A DNA stretch of 24,103 bases, taken from assembly GCA_023416335.1 (NCBI GenBank), contig JAEZHY010000181.1, forward strand, positions 1 to 24,103, given 5' to 3'. The notes below the pieces were generated by a model, which worked only from the letters and a program-made list of their open reading frames with translations, did no database searches and was not told the origin of the DNA. Positions within the stretch are counted from its first letter, which is position 1. The number at the start of each line of letters is the position of its first letter. The translations under genes and the position numbers were made by a program. This DNA is from Pseudomonadota bacterium. GTDB lineage: Bacteria > Desulfobacterota > Syntrophobacteria > Syntrophobacterales > Syntrophobacteraceae. Shown here piece after piece: positions 15,274-22,989 of the stretch.

Positions 15274-16815
15274 TCATTTCTCTCGATGCGAGAAATCGGA
15301 CGGATCGAGCCCGAATTTCCGCATGCGGTACTGAAGGGTGGAACGGGGCACCTTCAGGATCGCTGCTGCGCCTTTTGGCCCCCCTACTGCGCCGCCGGTC
15401 ATGGCGAGCACCTTGGAAATGTGCCTGCGTTCCGCTCCCGCCAGGGAAAGGTCTGCCTGTTCCGCTTCCGGCACAATTTGGGTCAGCAAAGGTCGAATGT
15501 CTTCTTCCTGGACTGTATCACCGGGTCGCAATATGATAAGCCGGGTGATGAGGTTCTGCAATTCACGCACATTCCCGGGCCAGGAATGCCTGCAGAGCGC
15601 TTCCATGGCATCGGACGAGTACGATGGCGGGTTGCGCCGCATCGAATCGGATTGAGTTTCGGTCAGTCGTTTGACCATCAGGGGGATCTCTTTTTTGCGC
15701 TCTCGAAGTGGTGGGATATAGATAGAGAGCGTGTTCAGCCGGTAGAAAAGGTCGGACCTGAAAGACTTCTTCCTGATGGATTCGCTCAGATCGACATTGG
15801 TTGCGGAGAGCAATCTGAAATTGACTTTCACAGCCCGACTGTCCCCGACTCGTTCAAAGGTATGGTCCTGCAGCACCTGGAGCAGCTTCGACTGAAGAGT
15901 CAGAGGGAGATCGCCGATTTCATCCAGGAATACCGTCCCCCCGTTCGCCATTTCAAAACGCCCGACCCGCGCCGTGTGCGCCCCCGTAAAAGCTCCTTTC
16001 GCGTGGCCGAAGAGTTCGCTTTCGAAAAGGGTGGACGCAAGACCCGGGCAGTTAACCTTTACGAAAAGAGCATCCCTCCTTTTGCTCATGTGATGTATGC
16101 ACCTGGCTATGTAGTCCTTCCCGGTCCCGGTCTCCCCGGTGATGAGTACGTTTGCGTCGCTTTCGGCCAGCAGCCTGACCTGGTGCATGAGTTCCTTCAT
16201 GATCATGCTGGAGTAGAAGAAATTATCGGGATGATAACCGGCCTCGGCGTGTTGGAGGAGGTATCGCTTCTGCTGCTCAAGGTTAGCGTTTATGTCCCTG
16301 AGTTTGGTGTGCGCAAGCATATTGTCGACAGACAATGCCACCTGTCCGGAGAGTTGCTCAAGAAACTTGGCAAGCTCGTTTATATTTAATGGAGTCTCTC
16401 TGAACGAAAAATGGAGGGAGCCAAGGACATTGTTCCGGACGATAAGAGGTACCGCTATCGTGGCCTTGAGACCGGCGTCCATCATGACGCGAACCGTTTC
16501 CCAGTGGCTGTAGAGGGACATGTCGGGAATTATGAGAGGGGCCTTGGAGACGATCACGGCACGAGCAATCTGGCCGCTGGAAAGTGATCTTTTCTCCACA
16601 CGCATTGCCTCGGGGTTAATCCCTTCCGCAACGGCGAAGTATCGCAACATCTCGGCTTCCGAGTCGTAAATGTTTATCGAGAACCTGTCGTAGTGGAAGG
16701 CGCGCCGGACTTCGGAAGCGAGTGTCCTGGACAGGCTTTCCCGGGACATCTGATTGATGATGGCGTTGTTGATTCTAAGGAGGATCTCGCTGCGGGTAAT
16801 GGGGTCCCAGTTCAT
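15274..16815 (-). CDS. sigma-54-dependent transcriptional activator (GAF, AAA+, Fis HTH)
   Basis: A 513-residue bacterial enhancer-binding protein. The N-terminal half (about 20-170) is a GAF sensor domain with an '[17 protein letters not shown]' core. The AAA+ domain shows Walker A GETGTGKD (227-234), an intact GAFTGA loop (274-279) for contact with sigma-54, Walker [13 protein letters not shown] (292-303), and the RSDLFYRL arginine-finger region (353-360). The C-terminal Fis helix-turn-helix is [19 protein letters not shown] (482-500). The start was set at ATG 16815 because AGAGGTG lies upstream; the frame stays open to 17115, but that extension has no domain character and runs through the operators. 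It is divergent from the operon at 17151, whose promoter is of sigma-54 type, so it is very likely its activator. The GAF domain presumably senses a small effector. It has no receiver domain, so no phosphorelay is implied. Confidence 0.93.
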   Translation of the reverse strand: MNWDPITRSEILLRINNAIINQMSRESLSRTLASEVRRAFHYDRFSINIYDSEAEMLRYFAVAEGINPEAMRVEKRSLSSGQIARAVIVSKAPLIIPDMSLYSHWETVRVMMDAGLKATIAVPLIVRNNVLGSLHFSFRETPLNINELAKFLEQLSGQVALSVDNMLAHTKLRDINANLEQQKRYLLQHAEAGYHPDNFFYSSMIMKELMHQVRLLAESDANVLITGETGTGKDYIARCIHHMSKRRDALFVKVNCPGLASTLFESELFGHAKGAFTGAHTARVGRFEMANGGTVFLDEIGDLPLTLQSKLLQVLQDHTFERVGDSRAVKVNFRLLSATNVDLSESIRKKSFRSDLFYRLNTLSIYIPPLRERKKEIPLMVKRLTETQSDSMRRNPPSYSSDAMEALCRHSWPGNVRELQNLITRLIILRPGDTVQEEDIRPLLTQIVPEAEQADLSLAGAERRHISKVLAMTGGAVGGPKGAAAILKVPRSTLQYRMRKFGLDPSDFSHREK

Positions 16816-16825
16816 GAACACCTCT

Positions 16826-16839
16826 GCCCAATATTCGGC
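16826..16839. promoter_or_regulatory. operator copy 3, next to the activator Shine-Dalgarno
   Basis: GCCCAATATTCGGC is the exact reverse complement of copy 2 and differs from the perfect palindrome at one base. It directly abuts the AGAGGTG ribosome-binding sequence (16819-16825, - strand) of the activator gene. Binding here would be expected to hinder the activator's own expression, giving negative autoregulation. Confidence 0.7.
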
Positions 16840-17000
16840 ACCTCGTGAAACCGTGTGCCTAAGCCGTTCTGAAAGCCGGAACGTTGTTTTCGGTTCGATC
16901 GGAAGACCTTGAATCTCCGATCGGGAGACATTCCGGCGGCTCTCTCTCCCTTTCCTGAACCCATTTCCATATACGTATCGCGTTACTTTCGCAGATGCAA

Positions 17001-17014
17001 GCCCAATATTGGGC
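17001..17014. promoter_or_regulatory. operator copy 1 (perfect palindrome), probable enhancer site
   Basis: GCCCAATATTGGGC is a perfect 14-bp palindrome, the kind of site bound by a dimeric Fis-type helix-turn-helix. Its centre is about 128 bp upstream of the start of transcription predicted from the sigma-54 promoter, a normal enhancer distance for this activator class. Confidence 0.8.
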
Positions 17015-17019
17015 GGACT

Positions 17020-17033
17020 GCCGAATATTGGGC
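17020..17033. promoter_or_regulatory. operator copy 2, probable enhancer site
   Basis: GCCGAATATTGGGC matches copy 1 at 13 of 14 bases. Its centre is 19 bp from that of copy 1, a little under two helical turns, so two activator dimers could bind on nearly the same DNA face. It is about 109 bp upstream of the predicted start of transcription. Confidence 0.8.
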
Positions 17034-17109
17034 GCCCCGTTTCCGGCAAATCAATACATCTGAATAGTAATATGACATGATTACAGACACTTATGCAAGG
17101 AGATCCTGT

Positions 17110-17125
17110 TGGCATGCCGCTTGCT
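17110..17125 (+). promoter_or_regulatory. sigma-54 (-24/-12) promoter of the larA operon
   Basis: TGGCATGCCGCTTGCT matches the sigma-54 consensus TGGCAC/T-G-N4-TTGCA/T, with the invariant GG (17111-17112) and GC (17123-17124) at the required 10-base spacing. Transcription should start near 17136, leaving a leader of only about 15 bases with GGAGGG before ATG 17151. Because the promoter overlaps the upstream part of the open reading frame, a start at 17109 is excluded. Confidence 0.88.
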
Positions 17126-17150
17126 CATTATTGGAGCGGAGGGCAAATAC

Positions 17151-18401
17151 ATGAAAGTAGAGCTGAAATACGGCCATTCCACCCTGATCCTGAGCATTCC
17201 GGATAAAGCATCGACTACCGTGCTCACCCCGAATGCTCCCCCGCCTTTGCCCGATCCCGTGAAAGCTTTCGAAGCAACACTGGATGCGCCTGCAGGCGGC
17301 CCCAGACTGGAAGATCGCAAAGAGCCCCGTACTGTCGGAATCGCAATCCCGGATGAGACCAGGGCCGTGCCCGTCAAGCTGCTTCTTCCCGTATTGCTGA
17401 AGAAGATGATGCAGGCCTGGCCGAATCTGCGACCCGACGACATCACCATCTATGTCGGGACCGGCCTTCATGCGCCGATGGACATGGATAGCGTACGACG
17501 GATGCTCCCTCAGGAATGTGGATTCCGTGTCGTTATTCACGATGCACGGAATTCGGCGATGAAGGATTTTGGCGTGACGAGCCGCGGAACTCCCGTACGG
17601 ATCAATGCCGATCTTGGTTCGGCTGAATTCAAGGCCGTTATCGGCAATATCGACCCGCATCAGTTTGTCGGGTTTACGGGCGGAGCCAAGGGGATAATTG
17701 TCGGGTGCGGATCTCCGCAGACGATCGAGCACAATCACGGTCTCATGTTCCACGAACTGGCACAGCCGGGGGTACTCGACGGCAATCCGGTGCGAGAGGA
17801 CCTTAACGAGGCCGGACGTATGGCGGGGGTCGATTTTGCCGTAAACGTAAACCTGGATCCCGAAAAGCGCATCGTGGGGCTGATCAGCGGCGAGCCTGAA
17901 AGCGTTTTGCGCATGGGGGCCAAAACCTGCGCCGCTATTTACGGGGTGGCCTACGAAGAACCTTTTGATGTGGTTGTCGCATCCTGTGGCGGACATCCCA
18001 AAGACATCTGCCTCTACCAGGCCCAGAAGGGGCTGAACCTGGCCTCCCAGGCCTTGAAGCCGGGCGGGAGAATTCTCCTGACGGCTGCGTGCGGGCAGGG
18101 CATCGGGGATGACGTCTATTACGAATACGTGAAGCAGTTCAAAACTGTCCACCAGGCACTCGAACACTTCAAGAGTCAGCCTTTCAGAATGGGGGCTCAT
18201 AAGTCCTTTCTGTTTGGCCGCACTCTGACACGCTTCGAGGTCGTGATTGCTTCCGAACTGGATGCGGACACGCTCAGAACATGCCATCTCACAAAGGGTG
18301 AGCCGCAGTCCGTAATTGACAAATGGATCGAGGGAATTCCGGGAAGTCCGCGCGTTGCGGTTGTCCCGAGCGCCAATACGACATTTTTGTATCGTCGTTA
18401 A
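17151..18401 (+). CDS. larA: LarA-family nickel-dependent 2-hydroxyacid racemase/epimerase
   Basis: A 416-residue protein of the LarA (DUF2088) family, which uses a nickel-pincer nucleotide (NPN) cofactor to racemise or epimerise 2-hydroxyacids by hydride transfer. Residues known from Lactiplantibacillus LarA have clear counterparts: Asp68 and Arg71 in PDETR, His107 in GTGLHAP, His170 in DPHQF, Lys180 in GGAKG (the covalent cofactor lysine), His196 in EHNHG, and Gln290/Lys293 in YQAQK. The Trp of the lactate enzyme (Trp358) has no obvious counterpart, so the substrate may not be lactate. ATG 17151 is fixed by GGAGGG and the promoter upstream. The cofactor genes larB, larC and larE are not in the window and must be elsewhere. 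Adjacent SuyAB-like and transporter genes point to an acidic hydroxyacid such as sulfolactate. That assignment is inferred. Confidence 0.88.
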   Translation: MKVELKYGHSTLILSIPDKASTTVLTPNAPPPLPDPVKAFEATLDAPAGGPRLEDRKEPRTVGIAIPDETRAVPVKLLLPVLLKKMMQAWPNLRPDDITIYVGTGLHAPMDMDSVRRMLPQECGFRVVIHDARNSAMKDFGVTSRGTPVRINADLGSAEFKAVIGNIDPHQFVGFTGGAKGIIVGCGSPQTIEHNHGLMFHELAQPGVLDGNPVREDLNEAGRMAGVDFAVNVNLDPEKRIVGLISGEPESVLRMGAKTCAAIYGVAYEEPFDVVVASCGGHPKDICLYQAQKGLNLASQALKPGGRILLTAACGQGIGDDVYYEYVKQFKTVHQALEHFKSQPFRMGAHKSFLFGRTLTRFEVVIASELDADTLRTCHLTKGEPQSVIDKWIEGIPGSPRVAVVPSANTTFLYRR

Positions 18402-18436
18402 TTGTGTGAACACCTGAACCCACAGAGGAGATCAAG

Positions 18437-18715
18437 ATGATTCAATTCCTGATTCACGAAAAGGCCGACACCGTCGGTGTGGCCACAGTGGACATCAAGG
18501 CCAAAGAACTCGTCAGAGGCTTGTACATGGACAGCCAGCAGCCACTGGAAATAGAAGCCCTGGAAGACATCCCCCTCGGCCACAAGATTGCCCTTGTGGC
18601 TATGAAGGAAGGCGACACGGTGATCAAGTACGGTCACGACATCGGCAGGGTGGTTGCCCCGTTCCAGAAGGGCTCGCATGTCCATATTCACAACCTGAAG
18701 ACGAAGAGGTGGTAG
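18437..18715 (+). CDS. suyA: small subunit of UxaA-family lyase, probable (2R)-sulfolactate sulfo-lyase alpha (SuyA)
   Basis: A 92-residue SAF/UxaA-N domain protein. IPLGHKIAL (45-53), [10 protein letters not shown] (62-71) and the His-rich [12 protein letters not shown] end (81-92) are the family hallmarks. In altronate and galactarate dehydratases this domain is usually fused to the catalytic part; in sulfolactate sulfo-lyase it is a separate small subunit, as here. The size and the KTKRW end fit SuyA as I remember it. A good GAGGAGAT ribosome-binding site precedes ATG 18437. It is followed two bases later by the large subunit, whose ribosome-binding site lies inside this gene, so subunits should be made in equal amounts. 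The alternative is the small subunit of a split sugar-acid dehydratase. Confidence 0.75.
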   Translation: MIQFLIHEKADTVGVATVDIKAKELVRGLYMDSQQPLEIEALEDIPLGHKIALVAMKEGDTVIKYGHDIGRVVAPFQKGSHVHIHNLKTKRW

Positions 18716-18717
18716 CC

Positions 18718-19881
18718 ATGAGTCTTGGAAAAGTTTTGGGATACCGTCGTGAAAACGGCCGCGTAGGCGTACGTAATCATGTTGTCATTCTTGCTCTGGA
18801 CGATTTGTCGAATGCGGCCTGCGAGGCGGTTGCAAACAATATAAAAGGAACGCTCGCCCTGCCGCATGCATATGGGCGGCTGCAGTTCGGCGAAGACCTG
18901 AAGCTGTTCTTCCGTACGATCATCGGCACGGGATGCAACCCCAATGTTGCGGCCGCCGTGGTGATCGGAATCGAACCGGAATGGACGAACATCATTGTTG
19001 AAGGTATCAAAAAGACGGGAAAGCCGGCAGCAGGTTTTGCCATTGAACGTCACGGCCAGATCCAGTGTGTAGCGGATGCCAGCCGTAAAGCCAAGGAATT
19101 CCTGCAGTGGGCTTCCGAGTTGAGACCCGAAGAAGTCGATCTCTCGGAGATCTGGGTTTCCGTCAAATGCGGAGAATCGGATACGACTTCAGGTCTTGCA
19201 TCCAACCCGACTGTCGGAAACGCCATAGACAAACTCGTTGCGATAGGCGCAACGACTTCCTTCGGTGAGACCTCGGAAATCACCGGAGCTGAGCTGGTGT
19301 GCAAGGAGCGCGGTGCGACGTCGGAAATCGGCGAGAAGTTCTACAAGGTCTGGAACGAGTATAACGACTTCATCAACGACAACAAGACGGACGACCTCTC
19401 CGGTTCTCAGCCGACCAAGGGAAACATCAAAGGCGGCCTGACGACCATCGAGGAAAAAGCGTTCGGCAACCTCCAGAAAATTGGAAAGAAGTCAAATTAT
19501 GTGGGTGTTCTGGAGCCGGCCGAAGCACCGACGGGCCCGGGGCTCTGGTTCATGGACACTTCTTCGGCTGCCGCCGAGGCCGTTACTTTGTGGGCCGCTG
19601 CCGGATTTGTCGTTCATCTCTTTCCGACCGGTCAGGGGAACGTTATCGGAAACCCGATCGAACCCGTCATCAAGTTGTCTGCAAATCCCATCACTGTAAG
19701 CACCATGTCGGAACACATCGATTACGACTGTAGCGGCATTCTCAGGGGGGAACTGACCCTGGACCAGTCGGGTGACGGTCTGCTCGATATGATTCGCAGA
19801 ACCTGCAACGGCCGTCTTACCGCAGCTGAGTCGCTCGGACACCGTGAATTCATCATGACCAAGCTGTATCGCAGTGCATAA
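18718..19881 (+). CDS. suyB: large subunit of UxaA-family lyase, probable (2R)-sulfolactate sulfo-lyase beta (SuyB)
   Basis: A 387-residue protein of the UxaA C-terminal (altronate/galactarate dehydratase) family, whose members are iron-dependent lyases acting on 2-hydroxyacids. [18 protein letters not shown] (8-25), [11 protein letters not shown] (48-58), GTGCNPN (70-76), [19 protein letters not shown] (150-168), [19 protein letters not shown] (230-248) and the end [12 protein letters not shown] are visible. The separate small subunit, the [10 protein letters not shown] segment and the KLYRSA end agree with my memory of SuyB, which cleaves (2R)-3-sulfolactate to pyruvate and sulfite. ATG 18718 was preferred to GTG 18709 for its AAGAGGTGG sequence. 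In a sulfate or sulfite reducer the sulfite could be respired. A dehydratase acting on a sugar acid remains possible until compared with both families. Confidence 0.75.
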   Translation: MSLGKVLGYRRENGRVGVRNHVVILALDDLSNAACEAVANNIKGTLALPHAYGRLQFGEDLKLFFRTIIGTGCNPNVAAAVVIGIEPEWTNIIVEGIKKTGKPAAGFAIERHGQIQCVADASRKAKEFLQWASELRPEEVDLSEIWVSVKCGESDTTSGLASNPTVGNAIDKLVAIGATTSFGETSEITGAELVCKERGATSEIGEKFYKVWNEYNDFINDNKTDDLSGSQPTKGNIKGGLTTIEEKAFGNLQKIGKKSNYVGVLEPAEAPTGPGLWFMDTSSAAAEAVTLWAAAGFVVHLFPTGQGNVIGNPIEPVIKLSANPITVSTMSEHIDYDCSGILRGELTLDQSGDGLLDMIRRTCNGRLTAAESLGHREFIMTKLYRSA

Positions 19882-19891
19882 ATGCCGACAC

Positions 19892-19917
19892 GGGGCATGA
19901 GAACGACCTCATGCCCC
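19892..19917 (+). other. perfect 10-bp hairpin after suyB
   Basis: GGGGCATGAG (19892-19901) and CTCATGCCCC (19908-19917) form a perfect 10-bp stem with a 6-base loop, starting 10 bases after the suyB stop. No T-run follows, so readthrough into the transporter genes is expected. It would act best as a 3' stabiliser or partial terminator that makes enzyme and transporter mRNA levels differ. Confidence 0.75.
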
Positions 19918-19922
19918 CCAGT

Positions 19923-19963
19923 CCCTGCCGGTCGGATTCTGACACCCGATCGGTGGGGCAGGG
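19923..19963 (+). other. second hairpin between suyB and tctC
   Basis: CCCTGCC (19923-19929) pairs with GGCAGGG (19957-19963), and TCGG (19932-19935) with CCGA (19946-19949), giving a stem with an asymmetric internal loop. It begins 6 bases after the first hairpin and ends just before the tctC ribosome-binding sequence AAGAGGAG, so its folding could affect tctC translation. Confidence 0.5.
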
Positions 19964-19977
19964 AAGAGGAGAATTCT

Positions 19978-20931
19978 ATGAAGCGTGTTCTCGTTCTGTG
20001 CTTGAGCTTGGCCCTTTTGTTTGGTGCGGGTTCTTCCCTGTTTGCAGCAGATGCAAAGTATCCATCGAGGAGTCTCACCTACATGGTGACATTCGATCCG
20101 GGTGGGCAGTCGGACCGGGAAGCCAGGCGGCAACAGCCGATCCTTGGTAAGCTCCTCGGGCAGCAAGTGGTTATCGACTATAAAGTCGGCGGCGGCGGGG
20201 CGCTCGGCTGGAAGGAGCTTTCTCGATGCAAGCCGGACGGTTATACATTCGCCGGGTTCAACATTCCTCACGTTATACTTCAGCCCATGCAGCAGGAAGT
20301 CGGATATAAAACCGACCAGATCGTGCCCGTTGCTATTTTCCAAAGAACCGACCTTGCAGTTGCAGTTCCGGAATCAAGCCCCTTCAAGACATTAAAAGAT
20401 CTCATCGAGGCAGCCAAAAAAGACCCTGGAAAAATCACGGTTGGCGGATCTTCGGTTTTTTCGGGCCCGCACTTCGCGACGCTGAAGCTCGAAAAACTCG
20501 CAGGGGTGAAATTCACCTATGTGCCTTTCACGGGCGCTGCGCCCCAGATGACGGCACTGCTCGGCGGTCACACCGATGCGGGGTTTGCAAACTCCGACGA
20601 TCTGGTGCGGTTTAAAGACAAGGTGCGGGTTCTGGGCTTTTCGGCTCCTGAGCGTTTCTTTGCCTTCCCCGATGTTCCGACAATGAAGGAACTCGGCTAC
20701 GACATGATGGATACGGTGGACCGTGGGATAGCCGTACCGCCGGGTACGCCGAAGGAAGTCATAACTGCACTTGAGAAGGCATTCATGGAGATCGCCAAAG
20801 ATCCGGAGATCCAGAAGCAGATGCGGTTCGAGGGGTTCATTCCGATGGCGATGGGACATGAAGAGAGTGTTGCGTACGTTAAGCGCCTCACCGCGGAATA
20901 TGCCGAGATGGTGAAGGAAATCAAGAAGTAA
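19978..20931 (+). CDS. tctC: TctC-type periplasmic solute-binding protein of a tripartite tricarboxylate transporter
   Basis: A 317-residue exported binding protein of the Bug/TctC family, which captures carboxylates or related organic acids in the periplasm for the TctAB permease. The signal peptide is clear: MKR, a hydrophobic core (4-20) and a probable cleavage after SLFA near residue 23. Then comes the family-typical 'YPSRSLTYMVTFDPGGQSD' (28-46), YKVGGGGALGW (68-78), the PDGYTF segment, FTYVPFTGAAPQMTALLGG (180-198) and VPTMKELGYD near 240. ATG 19978 has AAGAGGAG at good spacing; the open frame extends upstream but contains the hairpins. The ligand cannot be told from sequence, but TTT systems are known near sulfolactate-degradation genes, which fits the operon. 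Confidence 0.92.
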   Translation: MKRVLVLCLSLALLFGAGSSLFAADAKYPSRSLTYMVTFDPGGQSDREARRQQPILGKLLGQQVVIDYKVGGGGALGWKELSRCKPDGYTFAGFNIPHVILQPMQQEVGYKTDQIVPVAIFQRTDLAVAVPESSPFKTLKDLIEAAKKDPGKITVGGSSVFSGPHFATLKLEKLAGVKFTYVPFTGAAPQMTALLGGHTDAGFANSDDLVRFKDKVRVLGFSAPERFFAFPDVPTMKELGYDMMDTVDRGIAVPPGTPKEVITALEKAFMEIAKDPEIQKQMRFEGFIPMAMGHEESVAYVKRLTAEYAEMVKEIKK

Positions 20932-20982
20932 CCTCCGTCAGAGTAGCGGGTGCTGCCGTCAGCCCCATTCAGGAGGATGTCA

Positions 20983-21444
20983 ATGAGAACTTTTCGTTCC
21001 GCTGATATTTGGAGCGGAGTTTTCCTGGCAATAATCGGGCTCGTTATCATTATAGCGGCCCTGCAGATCTCCTCGGCATTCGGAGAACGTCTGCCGCCCA
21101 GCACTCTGCCGATTGTAATGGGCGGCAGTATGGTTCTGACGGCGGCGCTCCTGGTTGTTCGCGCGGTGCGGACCAGGGGAATTGTGGTCGCAGTGGAGTG
21201 GCCGGACAGGTCGGGATGGAAAAATATAGCCGTTACGTTCGTGTCACTGGCTGTCTACCTCGCTCTCATCAACCCGATAGGCATGCCTATCGCTACTTTC
21301 CTGTTTGTCACGTTCCTAGTCTGGTATCTCGATCGAAATTTGTTAAAGGCCGTCGTTATAGCCGCCATAACCGCAGCAATCGTCCTGTTTGCCTTCATTA
21401 GAGGACTGGAGCTGACGTTTCCCGTCGGACCGTTGAACTGGTAG
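20983..21444 (+). CDS. tctB: TctB-type small membrane subunit of the TTT transporter
   Basis: A 153-residue protein with four predicted membrane helices (about 10-30, 43-60, 83-97 and 104-140 as a long hydrophobic pair), matching the small TctB subunit that partners TctA. The polar linker between helices 2 and 3 (RAVRTRGIVVAVEWPDRSGW) is of normal length. ATG 20983 was chosen because AGGAGG (20971-20976) lies 6 bases upstream; an ATG at 20977 is too close to it. TctB proteins vary widely in sequence, so the call leans on topology and on the position between tctC and tctA. Confidence 0.88.
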   Translation: MRTFRSADIWSGVFLAIIGLVIIIAALQISSAFGERLPPSTLPIVMGGSMVLTAALLVVRAVRTRGIVVAVEWPDRSGWKNIAVTFVSLAVYLALINPIGMPIATFLFVTFLVWYLDRNLLKAVVIAAITAAIVLFAFIRGLELTFPVGPLNW

Positions 21445-21453
21445 GAGGAATCC

Positions 21454-22959
21454 ATGCTCTTTTCCTGGGACTATTTATTGCACGGTTTCGGCGCGGCCCT
21501 GTCTCCGGCGAATCTCTTCTGGGCCTTCATTGGATCTCTTGTGGGAACCCTTGTTGGCGTGTTGCCCGGTATAGGGCCGTCTTCGGCGATAGCCATCCTT
21601 ATTCCATTGACCACCTTCCTTCCTCCAACTCCTGCCATAATCATGATGGCGGCGATCTTCTACGGGGCCATGTACGGCGGTTCGACCACCGCTATAGTCG
21701 TAAACATTCCCGGTGAGGCCTCTTCAGTGCCGACGGCTATCGACGGCTATGAAATGGCCAAGCAGGGCAGGGCCGGTCCGGCACTGGCGATTTCGGCAAT
21801 CTCGTCCTTTGTTGCCGGCTCGCTCGGACTTGTGGGGCTGACCTTCTTCGCGCCGGTGCTGGCAAATTTCGCTCTTGCATTCGGCCCCCCCGAGTATTTC
21901 GCACTGATGTTCATGGGACTTACCCTGGTCATCAGTCTTTCGGGAAAGGCTCTGCTGAAGGGGATAATCGCAACCGCATTCGGGCTGACCATTTCACTGA
22001 TAGGCCAGAATCCGCTCACGGGAGCATCGAGGCTGACTTTTGGGTCGGATGAGTTAATGGCCGGGGTGAACTTTATCAGTGTTATCATCGGCTTGTTCGC
22101 ACTCGGCGAAATTTTCCAAAATGTCGAAAAGATGGTCATGCCCTACATGCAGGGTAAGAAGCTGGACTGGATGCCTACCTGGGTGGATATTCTCTACTGC
22201 AAGGGCGCAATGCTCCGGTCGACGGTCGTCGGTTTCTTCATGGGGCTCCTACCGGGATGCTCACCGGCGGTCACCACTTTCGTTGCCTATGACGTCGAAC
22301 GGCGCTTCTCCAAGCATCCGGAGCGCTTCGGTAAGGGTGCGATAGATGGTGTTGCTGCCCCGGAGGGCGCGAACAATGCCACCTCCAGTGCCGGTTTCGT
22401 ACCGCTGTTTGCTTTCGGGCTTCCCACAGGACCTGCGCTTGCCGTTTTGCTCGGCGGCCTGATGACTTACGGCCTGCAGCCGGGCCCGCTTCTTTTCCAG
22501 ACCAAACCCGATTTCGTGTGGGCGGTAATCGCCAGCATGTACATCGGGAACGTGATCTGCCTGGTCCTGAATCTGCCCCTGGTAGGTTTGTGGGCTCGCA
22601 TCGCAACAATTCCTTTCCCCGTGCTGGGTCCGTTGATCATCATTTTTTCGGTTATTGGCGCGTACTCGATACGGTTCATGATGTTCGACGTATGGGTGGC
22701 CCTGATTTTTGGAGTTATCGGGTATCTCATGCGGAAACTGAAATTCCCGACCGCCCCCCTTGTGCTTGCGACGGTCCTGGCTCAAATGCTGGAGACCTCT
22801 TTGTCCCAGTCCCTGCTGATCTCCAGGGGCTCGCCTTTCATATTCTTCACGAGGCCAATTGCATGCTGTTTCATGCTGCTCGGAATAGCCTCGGTCATCA
22901 GGGGCTTCTGGGTGCAGCTCAAGTCCACGGGTCCTGAAGAAGTGGATGAAAGCGATTAG
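21454..22959 (+). CDS. tctA: TctA-type large membrane subunit of the TTT transporter
   Basis: A 501-residue permease of the TctA family with about 11-12 membrane helices, which drives uptake of the ligand bound by TctC using an ion gradient. The N-terminal signature GTLVGVLPGIGPSSAIAIL (31-49), the YGAMYGGSTTAIVVNIPGE segment (starting near residue 70) and the second half-repeat signature (GLLPGCSPAVTTF, near 264-276) are all present and intact; the two Gly-Pro signatures reflect the internal duplication of the family. AGGAGG precedes ATG 21454, and the spacing to tctB is 9 bases. Length and motif order are normal. It completes a full three-part transporter in the order C-B-A. Confidence 0.94.
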   Translation: MLFSWDYLLHGFGAALSPANLFWAFIGSLVGTLVGVLPGIGPSSAIAILIPLTTFLPPTPAIIMMAAIFYGAMYGGSTTAIVVNIPGEASSVPTAIDGYEMAKQGRAGPALAISAISSFVAGSLGLVGLTFFAPVLANFALAFGPPEYFALMFMGLTLVISLSGKALLKGIIATAFGLTISLIGQNPLTGASRLTFGSDELMAGVNFISVIIGLFALGEIFQNVEKMVMPYMQGKKLDWMPTWVDILYCKGAMLRSTVVGFFMGLLPGCSPAVTTFVAYDVERRFSKHPERFGKGAIDGVAAPEGANNATSSAGFVPLFAFGLPTGPALAVLLGGLMTYGLQPGPLLFQTKPDFVWAVIASMYIGNVICLVLNLPLVGLWARIATIPFPVLGPLIIIFSVIGAYSIRFMMFDVWVALIFGVIGYLMRKLKFPTAPLVLATVLAQMLETSLSQSLLISRGSPFIFFTRPIACCFMLLGIASVIRGFWVQLKSTGPEEVDESD

Positions 22960-22989
22960 AAACCGTGATTGGGGGAAGGAGCTTTACGC

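Larger units (their letters stand above)
16816..17150. promoter_or_regulatory. control region between the sigma-54 activator and the larA operon
   Basis: This 335-bp divergent gap contains no gene. It holds three copies of a 14-bp palindrome (16826-16839, 17001-17014, 17020-17033), one sigma-54 promoter (17110-17125) and the larA ribosome-binding site GGAGGG (17138-17143). The stretch 16840-17000 shows no clear element; the activator's own promoter should lie there reading leftward, but no good -35/-10 pair was found by eye. Confidence 0.85.

Noticed and set aside
15286..16389. A 367-codon open frame on the + strand antisense to the sigma-54 activator
   Set aside because: No domain signature, no ribosome-binding site of note, and the - strand encodes all activator motifs.
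16816..17115. A 100-residue N-terminal extension of the sigma-54 activator
   Set aside because: It has no domain character, would be translated through all three operator copies, and the ATG at 16815 has a good ribosome-binding site.
17109..17150. A TTG start at 17109 for the LarA protein
   Set aside because: The sigma-54 promoter occupies 17110-17125, so this stretch should be untranscribed; ATG 17151 has GGAGGG at the right distance.
17091..18413. A 440-codon open frame on the - strand covering the whole larA gene
   Set aside because: Its translation has no recognisable domain, while the + strand shows intact LarA motifs, a ribosome-binding site and a promoter. It is a by-product of GC-biased codon use.
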